Shown piece by piece: positions 23,974 to 34,876 of a DNA stretch of 64,000 nt (positions are counted from its first letter, which is position 1; each line of letters opens with the position of its first letter). Source of the stretch: Nectonema munidae. Its lineage: Eukaryota; Nematomorpha; Nectonematoida; Nectonematidae. Both the position numbers and the translations under genes were made by a program. Location of the stretch: NCBI GenBank assembly GCA_030549495.1, contig JAUIRK010000815.1:49662-113661 (forward strand), in the 5' to 3' direction. Under the pieces are notes generated by a model. That model did not search any database. It had not been told where the DNA came from and saw nothing but the letters and a program-made list of their open reading frames with translations.

Positions 23974-24684
23974 TTAATTAGTTAAAATGCTTAATTTCTG
24001 AGTGATTGACTGTCTGTAGACTTGAAACAGCTGCTTACATCTTTCTTTACAAAATTCGACACAGAGATCACATATTTCTTCATCAAAAGCGTGACGTGGT
24101 GAGGAGGATTTGGTGTATATGACATTGAAATCTACGCTCTCAAACACAAAAGTGAATCTTATGAAAGAAAAGGGCGAATTTGGCTTTAGAACTTCTTTGC
24201 TTTTTGAAATGAATTCACTTTCTTCAAAAATATCCTTACTTGTGGGAGAGTAAAAGCAGGACACCGCAGTGAACATAAATTTGAGAGGAATGCTAGCATC
24301 CAATAAACTACAACAAGATGCATTTATGCACGCTGTGAGAAAGGAGGTTCTATCAATTTGTTGTAGAGAATCAATGACTTTTTTGCTACTTTGTAGCTCT
24401 TGTAACACGATTTGTATGCAGGAATACGGAAAATTTTCTAGAATTATTGCAGCAGAACATATGCTTTTCACGATTCCAATTTCAACCTCAGGCTTATTAC
24501 GTGTTTTAAAGTAGTCGGCGGCGTAAAAGAAAACATCGACGTAAGCGCCACCAGACAACTCTTTGTTCATTTTTCCTTCAACCGGTCCATTACAAGATGC
24601 TATAACTACGTTTGATCCTTGATAAAAAATTGAAGAACCATCTGCCTGTGACAAAACACTCAGTTCAATAAACGTATCCTCCAT
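23974..24684 (-). CDS. EXOSC5: Exosome complex component RRP46 (EXOSC5), RNase PH-like
   Basis: This is a non-catalytic RNase PH-fold subunit of the six-membered ring of the RNA exosome, which threads RNA for 3' to 5' decay and processing in nucleus and cytoplasm. The N-terminus has the family pattern ELSVLSQADGSSIFYQGSNV ... GPVEGKMNKELSGGAYVDV; a second block around residues 110-145 reads SFLTACINASCCSLLDASIP, like the human NAACMALVDAGVP region. The C-terminus ends in a helix (LFQVYRQSITQKLS) as in the human protein. I chose the ATG at 24684 (236 residues, close to the human 235), not one 20 codons earlier, because the family homology starts there and because a pyrimidine-rich acceptor ending TTTTTTTAAG lies only 9 nt upstream. 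No intron is seen in the coding part. The neighbours are transposon relics. Confidence 0.9.
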   Translation of the reverse strand: MEDTFIELSVLSQADGSSIFYQGSNVVIASCNGPVEGKMNKELSGGAYVDVFFYAADYFKTRNKPEVEIGIVKSICSAAIILENFPYSCIQIVLQELQSSKKVIDSLQQIDRTSFLTACINASCCSLLDASIPLKFMFTAVSCFYSPTSKDIFEESEFISKSKEVLKPNSPFSFIRFTFVFESVDFNVIYTKSSSPRHAFDEEICDLCVEFCKERCKQLFQVYRQSITQKLSILTN

Positions 24685-24693
24685 CAATGCATT

Positions 24694-25265
24694 CTTAAAA
24701 AAAGAAGATTTTTTACAAATTATTATTTTTTTTACGAAATGCAAAATAAGTGAAAAAATTAGGCTTTTTGCGATTAATCACCATGTTAAAAGTAATAATA
24801 TATACGTATTTTAAGTCTTTACAATGGTCCTTGAGCGACAAATAGCATTTCGTGCGTTATATAAAATACAAACGGGGTAGAAAGAGGTTAATGGCAAAGA
24901 GAGATTTTCATCAGTGATTGGAGGCTTAATCGGAATCAAGAATAGTAAGAATTGTGATTTTTGAATCGATAATGTATCTAAAAAATTTTCGACTCTTTGC
25001 GATTCCTCGAAATTGAAAAGAGATGTGAAAAATTGAACAAACAAGGTTGATGAGATTTTAAAAAGTAAGGCGCTTGAACCGTTGGTCTAAATTTTGGATA
25101 ACCTTACATTATCTAATTTTTGTGTTTAAAATTTTATTTGAAAATGAAAGTTAAGTGTTTTGAACCTTTAGTAAATTGATGTTATTTAAAGAATTGCCAA
25201 TTTTCTCGTATTAAAAATCGAAAATTTTTGTTAAAAGTTGTTTCAATTTTTGAAATGCTCAAGAT
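24694..25265. other. Upstream region of EXOSC5
   Basis: No recognised gene. The minus-strand open frame 24811-25044 (77 residues) has no motif that I can assign and is probably chance. Confidence 0.4.
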
Positions 25266-25405
25266 AAAGGTACCGTGGCGTTTTTTCATCGAAAAGGCAC
25301 ACTTGCGCCATTTGTATCGAACTATGAGGAAAGCAGGCTTGATGCGGTATCGAACCCAAGACCAATTGAGTTATCGAATCCAGCATCTAACCAACTCATT
25401 TTGAT
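25266..25405 (-). mobile_element. tRNA-derived SINE, family A
   Basis: On the minus strand it reads GAGTTGGTTAGATGCTGGAT (box A region), then TTGGGTTCGATACCGCATCA (box B), then the family tail CATAGTTCGATACAAATGGC ... GTGCC ... CGATGAAAA. It belongs with the copies at 35386, 39240 and 51893. Confidence 0.75.
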
Positions 25406-25950
25406 CTTTTCTAGCTCAAATATACTTGAAATTTTATGGATATATCAGCGACACATAATGAAAAATTCACATATAATGAAAAATATGAATAATACATATC
25501 TAACCTCAACTCTGAGGTATATCTAAAATATAGGCACATAATCATAAGGGCATCGCAAGCTTGAAAAAGTAATTTCTCACACCCTGTCCATTATAATCAT
25601 GAAGGATATATAAAAGAGCTTTACCCATACAGGATATAAACTAATTACTTTGGTGTATTATAAGTTGTACTGGACACTCAATTCGATTGATTATATTTAT
25701 TGACCCTTCACGCAATACCATGTGGAAACGACAAAAAAACAAGAAATAGCATATAAAGTATATATAGTTTTGCCAGACTACTACATATCTTATTTAAATT
25801 TTTTTTTTACAATTTTGTCATGCACAAACCATATGGATATAAAATCTGTGAAAACCAGATTACCTTGTGACCAAATAAAATATCCGGTTTTCACAAAACA
25901 CCGGTTTAATGAGGGTGACATTTTTTATCTTCTTTTTATTAAAAATTTTT
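25406..25950. other. Gene-free DNA
   Basis: AT-rich, with short repeated phrases (ATAATGAAAAATTCACATATAATGAAAA near 25456 is a local duplication). No coding region supported. Confidence 0.4.
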
Positions 25951-25959
25951 TTTAAGATG

Positions 25960-27520
25960 CTTAAATTTCTATTAGTTTTTCGTAAAGAAATAGTTTTTGA
26001 TAGAACTCTGTTTAAAACCAATGCACTTTTTAGCAATGGCCAAGTTATTTTTGTTGATAAGTATTTGAATTTCAGACAGCATTGATGCATCTTCTTTTGG
26101 TGCAAACAAGCTTAGTTGTTCAAGCATACCACGAACATCAGTATGAGTCAATTTATTAATCGGCTGTTCTGCGGTTTCTACTCCATCGCTTTCGCTCTTA
26201 AAATTCACTTCTTGCATATGCTCTTTGACCAGAACTGTTTCAAAATCAGAAGGGTCTTCAGTATAGAAAGTTTTGTCGATATCAATGTAATCGTCAGCTG
26301 TGACAGCTGACTCAGGGATACAGTAAACGAGATTTGCTGAAGAAACTTCTTCTTCCTCATTGTTATCATCATCTATATTGTCAGAAAACGTAGGCATCAC
26401 AAAACCATTGTGTTTGAAACATTTTGTAATTGCAGCAATTTTTACATTTTGCCAAGCCAAATCAACCCATTTGATAGCATCAAAAATAGTAATCGATTTT
26501 GTCAATTCAACAACGCTCAAACTTTACTCCATTTTAGCCAATAAATTTGTCATGAGAATTTTTCGAGAACACGTTTTACGATCTTATTATGCCTAAGTCG
26601 AGTGGCTGAACAAAACTTGTGTTTGATGGGTAAAATTTTAAACAAATGTTGCTAAGCTCTAACATCAGGTGTATGTGATGTAGCATTATCCAAAAAAAGT
26701 AACATTTTTGTTATTCACGCTTCATTTTTTATTAACTTCCAGTATCCAAGTTGAAAATATTTTTGATGTCATCCAAGCTTTACAGTTTGAAAAATAAATC
26801 ACTAGCAAGTCGTTAATTTTGATATTTTTAAAACAACGTGGCTTCTTTGATTTACCAATTACCAATGGTTTCATTTCTCGTCAGACGCACTACAAGCAAA
26901 CATAATAGTTAAACGATCTTTGGAAATTTTACTTCATTTTTTGAATGATATTTAGCAGCCAACGTTTTTTCAGGTAGAGCGCGAAAATAAAGTCAGTTTC
27001 ATCGCAATTAAATATGTTACTCAAATCATAATCATTAATTATGCCATCTAAACCAGAAAACCAATCATTGACAACTGCACTATCAAAGCTGGCTTTTTCA
27101 CAACAAATTGCATACGACTTGATAGAGTAACGAGATTTCCAAGAAGTCAACCATCCAGAAGAAGCTTTGAAATCAGAATTGCCTAAAACAGCAGCAAATT
27201 CAGTTGCTTTCGATTGAATAATTGGGCCAGAAAGTGGAAAGTTTTTTTTGCTGGTTGAAACCATCCCTACGTTAATTTGTTCAACTTATCAAATTTACAA
27301 AGGCTATCAAAGCGTTTTTTGCTCACAGAAGCATTGTTTTGATACTGTTGTAGATAAACATCAGCTTTTTTTAAAATGTCACAAACTGTGCTTGTACCAA
27401 ATCCGTACTTTTTACTCAACATTTTTTGTGTTGGCTTAGATGTCATTTGAAAATATTTTATTAACTTAATCTTAGACTCAAGCTCTCGGCGAGTACGTTT
27501 TTTTAGGTGTATTCATCTTG
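25960..27520 (-). mobile_element. Decayed Tigger/pogo transposon
   Basis: Reading on the minus strand from about 27515, the pieces follow the order of Tigger (CENP-B-like) transposases. A first helix-turn-helix is found in KYFQMTSKPTQKMLSKKYGF ... STVCDILKK; a second CENP-B-type domain reads KNFPLSGPIIQSKATEFAAV ... SGWLTSWKSRY; the start of the DDE domain is IFNCDETDFIF near 27000. An acidic C-terminal part of 182 residues (25972-26520) is still open. The DDE middle (26520-26930) is shifted and stop-containing. The termini were not located. Confidence 0.87.
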
Positions 27521-27966
27521 AAATAAAAAGAATCAATTAGTGTAAATTAATTTAAAAAATATTGATTAAATCTAAAAAAAATTTCATAAAAATTTGGAGT
27601 GTATAAAAAATATAAAATGTAAAAAATGTTCGTAAAATTTTGAATAATTTTTATACTATTTTTTGATGAATTTTAATATTGATTTTATTTTTCAATAAAA
27701 AAAATTGATGAAATAATTATATATTTGTTACTAATTACAATAATACTAAAACTTCTCAAAAATAAAAACTTTATTTTACAAATTTTTTTAAAGATCATGG
27801 ATAGGAGCTACACCTCTCTCATCTTTAACATTTCAAAGCGTGTTTGAAAGGATCATCATCTCCTATCAGATTTTTAAGAACACTGTTTCTCGGATTCTGA
27901 GCATCAGAAAAGTAGTTTTGAATTGGATGTGCAGAACTGTACCAGGCCTTGATTGTTAAGAAAATA
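27521..27966. other. Gene-free AT-rich DNA
   Basis: No coding region supported. The last part (27790-27966) has minus-strand coding-like composition and may belong to the unknown element at 27967-29330. Confidence 0.35.
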
Positions 27967-28041
27967 GACAGACATCTCTAAGAAATATTATTCAGAACCA
28001 GAGAAAATCTTCTCTATACCTATAAATAGCCTTAACAATCT

Positions 28042-28516
28042 CTGGCTCTCAATAATATTTCTTAGAGATGTTCCAGCAGACGGAGTTCATTTCCATATCC
28101 TAGGTGTAATGCACTGAGTACACTGAATGTAAAAAGTTATTTATACCATCAAGACATGGTTGTATCATAATTCAAAATAACAGAAAAGCTAATTCTTCTT
28201 CTGGTCATATTTTATGTTCTGATTTATCTGAATGCCTTATAACAGCATCATCGCTTTTGCAAAGAAAAATTTTTTGTGTTTTGGCTAAAGAATTGGTCGG
28301 TTTGGCTCCATTTGACTCACGATTATCAAATGGATCTAGGAAGGAGATCCTAGATGCAATGAAAGATGAAGAGTCACATGTCATTCCAACTATTTATACA
28401 ATATCTTGATGGTATAAATAACTTTTTACATTCAGTGTGGTCAATGCATTACACCTAGGATTTGGAAATGAACTCCGTCTGCTGGAACATCTCTAAGAAA
28501 TATTATTGAGAGCAAG
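28042..28516. repeat. 113-bp inverted repeat around a 249-bp spacer
   Basis: The left arm 28042-28154 and right arm 28404-28516 are reverse complements with about five mismatches in 113 positions by eye. Example words are TTCCAGCAGACGGAGTTCAT on the left and ATGAACTCCGTCTGCTGGAA on the right. A third partial arm at 27972-28004 (CATCTCTAAGAAATATTATT) repeats the outer edge of the right arm. The spacer has an uninterrupted plus-strand frame of roughly 75 codons but no known motif. It is best read as an inverted duplication within the unknown element whose other part is at 28560-29330. Confidence 0.85.
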
Positions 28517-28559
28517 AGTGGTAATCATTCCTCGTTTGTTTCATTTCTAAGTGTGCACG

Positions 28560-29330
28560 ATCAGAAACAAGAATATCTTTCACAGTCTCTGCTCGATTAA
28601 AGTACATGAACCTAAATAACTGCTCGTGTCTGCTGTTGTTTCAAAGCATAGTGGTAATATCTGATCTTCTATCTTCGGTTTTGTCAAGCACGGTATCATA
28701 ACTGACTTCTGTTCTTAACCAATTCTTAAAGTTAATTTTGGAACACCCAGCAGGTGTTTAACCCCAGGACCAGAGTCAAGTATTGTCAAAAAGTCATGCG
28801 ATTCTAGATTTTCCTTTAACTTACCTTCACAGTGAAGCATTAATTGACCGGATGCTGAAAATTAAGATCGAAGATTCTTTGCTGCTGGGTCTCGGTGTTT
28901 CTTTTTATATTTAAAAAGGCACATGCATAATGTTTTTGGCACGTGCATAAAGACCAAGATTGGAGGCTATTTCATTGGTAAATAAATCATTTTTCCTTGA
29001 TGATATTGATCTTATCCAAAGCTCTTGTGTGATATGATGACATGATATTCTTGCTCTTTTGGTTGAAGGGTAAGCTTCTGGATCAATCTCTAGTGTTTTC
29101 TTTTTGGTATATTTGAAATTGTCATCAGCTTCTTCACGAGAAGAATCACATTTTTTGTTTCCAGTTCTTGTGATAGTTGGCAAGGAAGTTATTCCTCCTA
29201 CTGCTGCTAAGCACGTAAAGATCGATGTGTTCAACTTAATTTACTCATCCAATTGATACATGACGACCCTTTTTTCGTCGAGCGAGAAGGAATTCTGTCC
29301 TCTGAAGTTGTCATTCAGGTATCTAACGGC
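28560..29330 (-). pseudogene. Broken protein fragment, probably transposon-derived, family unknown
   Basis: The minus strand carries a 107-residue open frame (28911-29234) with a basic stretch YPSTKRARIS and ITQELWIRSISSRKNDLFTN. It continues past a stop with FSASGQLMLHCEGKLKENL and ILDSGPGVKHLLGVPKLT to about 28740, and is preceded upstream in another frame by MTTSEDRIPSRSTKKGSSC. Composition and layout look like a once-coding region. I do not recognise a catalytic motif. The general layout recalls the N-terminal parts of large uncharacterised transposon proteins, but that is only an impression. It lies next to the inverted repeat. Confidence 0.45.
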
Positions 29331-30950
29331 GAATATGAATCAAGTCTATTGGTAAACACGATCGCTTAAAACTTGTATTCAGGAGTTTTAGGATTTTTGT
29401 ATTTTTTAGTTTTCTGATCAACTTTAAAATGGTAAGTTAAGGAGCGCAAAATGGTATGCCAGCCTAATGCAGATACAGCTTTATTAGTTATAACAGTCAT
29501 TTTCTTCACTTTGTAAAATGAAGACGTTTTCAAGGATCTGTTGATACGTTGGCTAATTTGTACCATGAATTTCAGCTTCATGTGAATCAAACAGATAAAT
29601 ATCAGAGTTTTCAATGATTTATTGATATCAGACGCTAGAGAAGAAAGAAAGAAATATATCTTTATGAGGGAACTGTGTATATTGCAACACATGCAAATAC
29701 AATTCACGAATAACGTAATTTTTTTTAATTTTCGATGCTAGAGGGCCACCTCTAAAGTTTGTTAAATTAATGGGATATTTGGAAGAGGGTGTTTCTTTCA
29801 TGAATGGGCGAGACTATTGGGGTCGAGGTGTTTAAATTTAAAATTTTCATTTTTAAAGGGTCACATTGACATGTCAACCATTTGACTTTAGACCAGGAAC
29901 ATAATGAGACGACACAAAGCACAGGTTTCCCACAAATATTTTTGTTTGTAAAAGTATTTTTATTTTAACTCTTTCTATTGGAATACAAAATATCTCTTGA
30001 ATTTTGATGTTACTTCATATACTTTTGGAAATAAAATCAATGAATTATTTGTTTTTTTAACTTTTGGACACATATGTATCAATCAATATTCACTTTTTGC
30101 TGTAGTGGACAAAAATTTCAAAAATAAGATCCGCGGGCGGATCATAAATACAAACTGTTGAACCTGTGTAAATCTTGTATAGTTAAGCTTTACTTGACTT
30201 TCTTTATAAATAAAGAAATATGACTTTTTCTAACAATGGGATAATACATATTTATGGGGGAAAATTTACTCAATTTTTTACATACGGATATATCAGTGGG
30301 CGCTATAAAAAAACGCTCGCGAGCGCAGGGTTTCCCCACCCCTGTTTTAAATGATCAAATCACTGTAGATGAGTCTCAATCAATAAATTGCCTAGCTCGT
30401 TGTGACGTAAGATTAAAAAAATAGTGAAAATAACGAGTTAACCATTCAAAATACATCAGATAGTAGTAACATAATCTTAGTTAGATAGTATTATTTTTAG
30501 TTATGTTAAGGTAAAAATAAACATTTTTTTAAGTGTTTTGAGAACGATAGCGAATTGAACAAGAAACTTGCATTGTAAAAACTTTATACCTTGAAAATTT
30601 TACAAGGAAGGACCCTTACATAGGAAGAAAGGTGGACAGAGGAAGTTTATGCCTGGGCTGAGATAGCCTAGGAGCGGCAAAAATGAATATAGAATACGCC
30701 TCCATTGTTAGAAAGGAGAGAAAATTAAAAATTGCTATCGTATCAAGTGGTAATGAATTTTAACGGTGTCATTAAAATTTTTTTCTCATAATAAAGTACA
30801 AAAATGTTGATGTGCTCGTATGATCTAAAAGCTGTAATGGATTTTATAGAATTATTCTTTTAAAAATGGATTTTAAAATATTTCTAATGATAACTAATCA
30901 ACTGAAAGCAGGGAATGAACAAAGCAGTTACAGTATGTAAGTTACATTAT
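29331..30950. other. Gene-free DNA with one hAT right terminus
   Basis: No gene supported. At 30327-30345 the sequence GGTTTCCCCACCCCTG looks like the right end of a hAT element. A matching left end (CAGGGGTGGGGAAACC) is not seen; CACAGGTTTCCCAC near 29922 points the wrong way. The minus frame 29366-29707 has no motif. Confidence 0.4.
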
Positions 30951-31210
30951 GTGCTTTTCTTTATTTAAATAAAAAGTTTTATTTTTTTGTGTTTGATGGA
31001 ATTTTTTTATTAAATTTTGTTTTACTTACTTTATTTTGCTTTTAAATAAAGATAGGTAGGATATATCTAATAGGTTGGTATGCTTGCGTCAATTGCTAAC
31101 TTGGGAATTAGTAAGGATGGGAAGTGGGTTTATGATCTAAAATAGAAGTAAGAAAGCTTTTGTGAGGTGAAAAGTATTATCTAAGTTGCTTGTGTATGGT
31201 TATGCATATG
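30951..31210 (+). repeat. Long direct repeat, copy 1 (260 bp)
   Basis: Nearly the same as 33925-34215, with shared words such as GTGTTTGATGGAATTTTTTT, GGATGGGAAGTGGGTTTATG and GTTGCTTGTGTATGGTTATG. Copy 1 breaks off at TATGCATATG, where a hAT-like terminus begins. Copy 2 runs on into the Tigger-type fragment at 34311, so the repeat may be part of that element. Confidence 0.85.
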
Positions 31211-32061
31211 ACCTAATCGGTCTAGTGTTGCACCGATTAGGTCGGCATCGGAACGGGTATCAGCTTAATCGCCATCGTTAATTTATTTATTATTTGCCGA
31301 TTTATTGAGACGAAAAAGTGGAGTAAAATGACACTTTCAATTCGTTCAAATATTCCTGTAAATTATAAATATGGTATTACTTTGAGAAAATCATATTCTT
31401 CGCTTCCTTTTTGCTGCAAAAACAACAGGAGAAAGGCGTTTTTGTTTAAGACATAGATTCTCAACCCCAGCGTCGCGACCGTAATTAGGGTTGCCAACAT
31501 ATTCCAAAAAGTCGCCTAGGCACTGGAGAGAAGATTATGTTCTTACATTTTGATAATATCAAATTATTGTTTTATTTTTAATTTCTTCATTGAATAAGCA
31601 TATGATTTCTATGTATTATATTGTAATAGAAACTTTTATCTTGATGTTAGTAAGCTAATAAAAAGTTATGTAGTCAATATAGTGAAATTTATTCAAGTAT
31701 CAGTATCATTTTATCTGCATTTTATAAGGGGAATTGGCATCAGTTAAAAATTGGGATCGGTACAGGGTTAGGGTTAGAAAAACCAATGTGTCAAAAAGTG
31801 TGCATTCTCTGGAAAATTAGGTGAATAATTGTGATTTAAGATACTTATGAATAGTTTCTCCTAATTTAATCATCTTAATTCCTCCTAGATTGGAGACTTT
31901 ATGATTGCAATTATTAATTGAGTCTACTATTTCAATTTGGTGATATTTCAAATTTGGTGATATTTTTTATAAAAAAACGCGGCATGAAGTTTTGATTTCA
32001 TACAGTAAATTAGATAAAACAATGATATTTAAAATTTTAGGGTTATTTAATGGGTTCCTAG
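31211..32061. other. hAT-like terminus and eroded DNA
   Basis: Around 31215-31275, TAGTGTTGCACCGATTAGG and GGCATCGGAACGGGTATCAG resemble the left end of hAT elements with repeated ATCGG words. A possible mirror, GGCATCAG...GGGATCGGTAC, lies near 31736-31763, but it is too eroded to define an element. At 31449 the phrase ATTCTCAACCCCAGCGTCGC resembles another hAT start. Confidence 0.35.
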
Positions 32062-32348
32062 CAGTGCCCGCGCTACCTAATAAATAGTTAGGGCTCCCCC
32101 TAACTATTTCTCAAGCCCCCAGCTAATTTTCAAGCTCCCCTAAAAAATTTTTCATTACCCTAAAAAAATATGTCAAACATCTAGCATTCATGATAATTTC
32201 TTTCATGAAAATGTAATCTGTATAGATATGGCTTGACAAATACATCATGTTTTCTTTTCGCATTGAAGCATATTAATTTTATAGTTCAAAAATTAGCGAA
32301 CCAATGAAGCCCCCCCCCCCCTAAAATTTTTGATTAGCGCGAGCATTG
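32062..32348. mobile_element. hAT MITE (287 bp) with 8-bp target duplication
   Basis: The element runs from CAGTGCCCGCGCTACC to GATTAGCGCGAGCATTG (imperfect inverted termini) and is flanked by an exact duplication GTTCCTAG at 32054-32061 and 32349-32356. It has no coding capacity and contains a 10-bp run of C near its right end. Confidence 0.88.
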
Positions 32349-32356
32349 GTTCCTAG

Positions 32357-32937
32357 TCAAAAAAACCACTCTACCAAAACTGCCATAGGTGAGATGATAA
32401 TGAAGTCACAACTTATATTTATTCGGGTGAAAGAGGAAGCCGTTAAAACAATTTATATAGATATCTCCATTTAAAAAAAGTTTTAATTAAAAATAAAAAA
32501 AAATAAAAATTTATTTATTTTGATAACGTTCATTATTTCTGTTTATGAAAATAAATAGAAATTTCCGTAATTATTTACATCAGGTTAAATTTTTGTTTGT
32601 GAAAGAAAAATAATCAACTGTAGATTATTACAGGATTTAAATATGTTAATAATTTTATAGTCGGTATTGTGAGACTCTTAGTTGTCCCTTTGTCTTACTG
32701 TAAATTTTATCCTTTTCGATTCCATTTATGACCGTTTTATAAATAGTCTGTGATTAATTATGGTTGGTTGATGGTTTCATATAAGCAGGCAAAAATATAG
32801 AGTGCTGTTTTCAATGGACCATTTTGGTTTTAGCTGTTTAAACTCCAAGAATGTGGCCATTTTGGCAAAAAAAAACTGTGTTCGTTTTGACTAGGTCCCA
32901 TTTGATGTACCATCCATACATAAGTAGGCACAGTGAA
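32357..32937. other. Gene-free DNA
   Basis: AT-rich; nothing recognised. Confidence 0.5.
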
Positions 32938-32992
32938 ATTTGATGCGAGATCGAAAACCAGTATCTAACCAATCTTACTCACGCCCCCATAA
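32938..32992 (-). mobile_element. SINE family A, fragment
   Basis: Minus-strand reading GGGGGCGTGAGTAAGATTGG ... TAGATACTGGTTTTCGATCTCGCATCA matches the head of family A up to box B. Only a scrap of the tail is left. Confidence 0.6.
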
Positions 32993-33114
32993 GCAAGGAA
33001 AAGTACATACATAAGTTGATATACAGGCAAAATTAACACTATCTACATTTTTCGTAGCTTTTTTTACAGTAGTTCTTTGAACACCAGTATTCAAAGAAAT
33101 GAAAATCGTCTGCT

Positions 33115-33670
33115 ACTTATATCATTGTAAAGTTTTTTATATTTTTATAAATATAATAAATTGAATATAACCAGAAAAACAAAGAAACACCCATTTTAAA
33201 AATGAGCTCCAAAATAAAGAAAGAATAGAGATGATATAACCCTAATTCAATTTAAATTCTAGGGTCAGGCTAAAATGAGCACTTTTTTTCAAGTTAAAAA
33301 ATAGCATGGTGCATAAGCGTACGTTTATTGCTATTAATTTACACCTAAAAATCGCCATATCACAATTATATGTCCAGTGAAAGTCCAGTTACTTATATCA
33401 TTGTAAAGTTTTTTATATTTTTATAAATATAATAAATTGAATATAACCAGAAAAACAAAGAAACACCCATTTTAAAAATGAGCTCCAAAATAAAGAAAAA
33501 TGTAATAAAATAAAGAATAGAGATGATATAACCCTAATTCAATTTAAATTCTAGGGTCAGGCTAAAATGAGCACTTTTTTTCAAGTTAAAAAATAGCATG
33601 ATGCATAAGCGTACTTTTATTGCTATTAATTTACACATAAAAATCGACATATCACAATCATATGTCCAGT
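33115..33670 (+). repeat. Local direct duplication of about 265-280 bp
   Basis: Copy 1 is 33115-33379 and copy 2 is 33391-33670, separated by 11 bp. They agree almost base for base (for example ACCAGAAAAACAAAGAAACA and CTAGGGTCAGGCTAAAATGA). Copy 2 has an extra 18-20 bp (AATGTAATAAAATAAAG). High identity indicates a recent event. No coding content. Confidence 0.92.
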
Positions 33671-33924
33671 TATAGAAGAATATTTTTCTCCTGAATGCAA
33701 TACCGGCAACTATAAAAAGAATATTTTTTGATTCTCGTGGTTATTCTAATATTCGTATAGTGTTGGTAGCGTAGGTTCTTTTTCAGTCATTATGGATTCT
33801 ATTATAAAATTATATGATCTTTCAATTTATGGAACATTATTCATGTTTTTAAAAATTGCCATTAACAGTTGTTAGGTCATTTTAATTAATTTGTTGTAAA
33901 AATTTTACCCGATAATAAATATTT

Positions 33925-34215
33925 GTGCTTTTCTTTATTTAAATAAAAAGTTTATTTTTTTTTGTGTTTGATGGAATTTTTTTATTAAATTTTGTTTTAC
34001 TTACTTTATTTTGCTTTTAAATAAAGAGATTTTTTGTTTATTTGTTCTATAAGTAGATAGGTAGGAGATATCTAATAGGTTGATATGTTTGCGTCAATTG
34101 TTAACTTGGGGATTAGTAAGGATGGGAAGTGGGTTTATGATCTAAAATAGAAGCAAGAAATCTTTTGTGAGGTGAAAAGTATTATCTAAGTTGCTTGTGT
34201 ATGGTTATGCATATG
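33925..34215 (+). repeat. Long direct repeat, copy 2 (291 bp)
   Basis: Second copy of 30951-31210, with one internal insertion of about 31 bp (around TTGTTTATTTGTTCTATAAG). It leads into the Tigger-type fragment. Confidence 0.85.
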
Positions 34216-34310
34216 TTGGGATGGTGTTTGATAATTATGGAGTTAAGTGTTGGTGGGTATAGAGGAATGGTTCTATTATATTAAGGAAAAGAGAGATGTG
34301 ATTAATGATC

Positions 34311-34631
34311 TTAGAGTATGCCAGAAATTGGTACATTAGTGTTGTTCTTCTGAGACAGCCAATCAAAAGTGGCTTTATCCAAGGCAGAATCTGCAGCTAA
34401 CTTTGATATCTTTCTCTTCAGCCTGTCTTGTCCATCCAAATCTCTAACGAAGTCTCTCAGTTTCTGTTCATCTCGAATCCAACCACGTAGTGTACCTTCT
34501 GAAACTCCAAATTCTCTTGAGACTTTTGCCTGTGAATCTCCTTTTTTTACTTTAGTTACTGCTTCTAGCTTTTGATCGATGATATATGAGGCATAAGCTT
34601 TCTTTTTCCGAGTTGGAGTTTGGTTTGCCAT
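34311..34631 (-). pseudogene. Tigger-type transposase, N-terminal DNA-binding part only
   Basis: A 106-residue intact frame (MANQTPTRKK start at 34631, or five codons earlier at 34646) with a Pipsqueak/CENP-B helix-turn-helix: YIIDQKLEAVTKVKKGDSQA, SREFGVSEGTLRGWI. It then reaches the first part of the second DNA-binding domain, ATFDWLSQKNNTNVPISGIL, and stops exactly where family members continue SGPLLQEKA. So the 3' two-thirds with the DDE domain are gone. The open frame and the preserved upstream promoter-like region leave room for a short DNA-binding protein, but decay is the simpler reading. It is a different lineage from the element at 25960. Confidence 0.75.
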
Positions 34632-34700
34632 GTATAGATAGGACAATTAATAGCGAGGTGATCTGTAAAAATTCAATGATGATTGCCGGATGTGTACAGT

Positions 34701-34876
34701 TGAGTTGCGTGTTAATAAATGATTGATTTTAAGTAAGAATGCAGGGGTTTATATACATAGGATAGCTGACATGTTTGTCATGAGTGTATGAGTTGCATGT
34801 GGATAAATGATTGATTTCAAGTAAAAATGCAGGGGTTTATATACATAAGAGAGGTGACATGTTTGTCATGAGGCAA
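34701..34876 (-). promoter_or_regulatory. Duplicated TATA-containing promoter unit (2 x 88 bp)
   Basis: Two tandem copies (about 34701-34788 and 34789-34876) lie directly upstream of the HTH frame. On the minus strand each carries GTATATAAACCCCTGCAT; the TATAAA cores are at 34748-34753 and 34836-34841, exactly 88 bp apart. The nearer core is about 115 bp before the chosen ATG, a plausible promoter distance. Promoter function is inferred from the TATA motif and position only. Confidence 0.6.

Noticed and set aside
24811-25044. 77-residue minus-strand frame upstream of EXOSC5
   Set aside because: No homology recognised, no splice sites linking it to EXOSC5, AT-rich composition.
29366-29707. 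113-residue minus-strand frame
   Set aside because: No recognisable motif and no coding-like composition; probably chance.
31766-31780. Telomere-like GGGTTAGGGTTAG
   Set aside because: Only about two repeat units; chance or transposon-internal sequence, not a telomeric tract.
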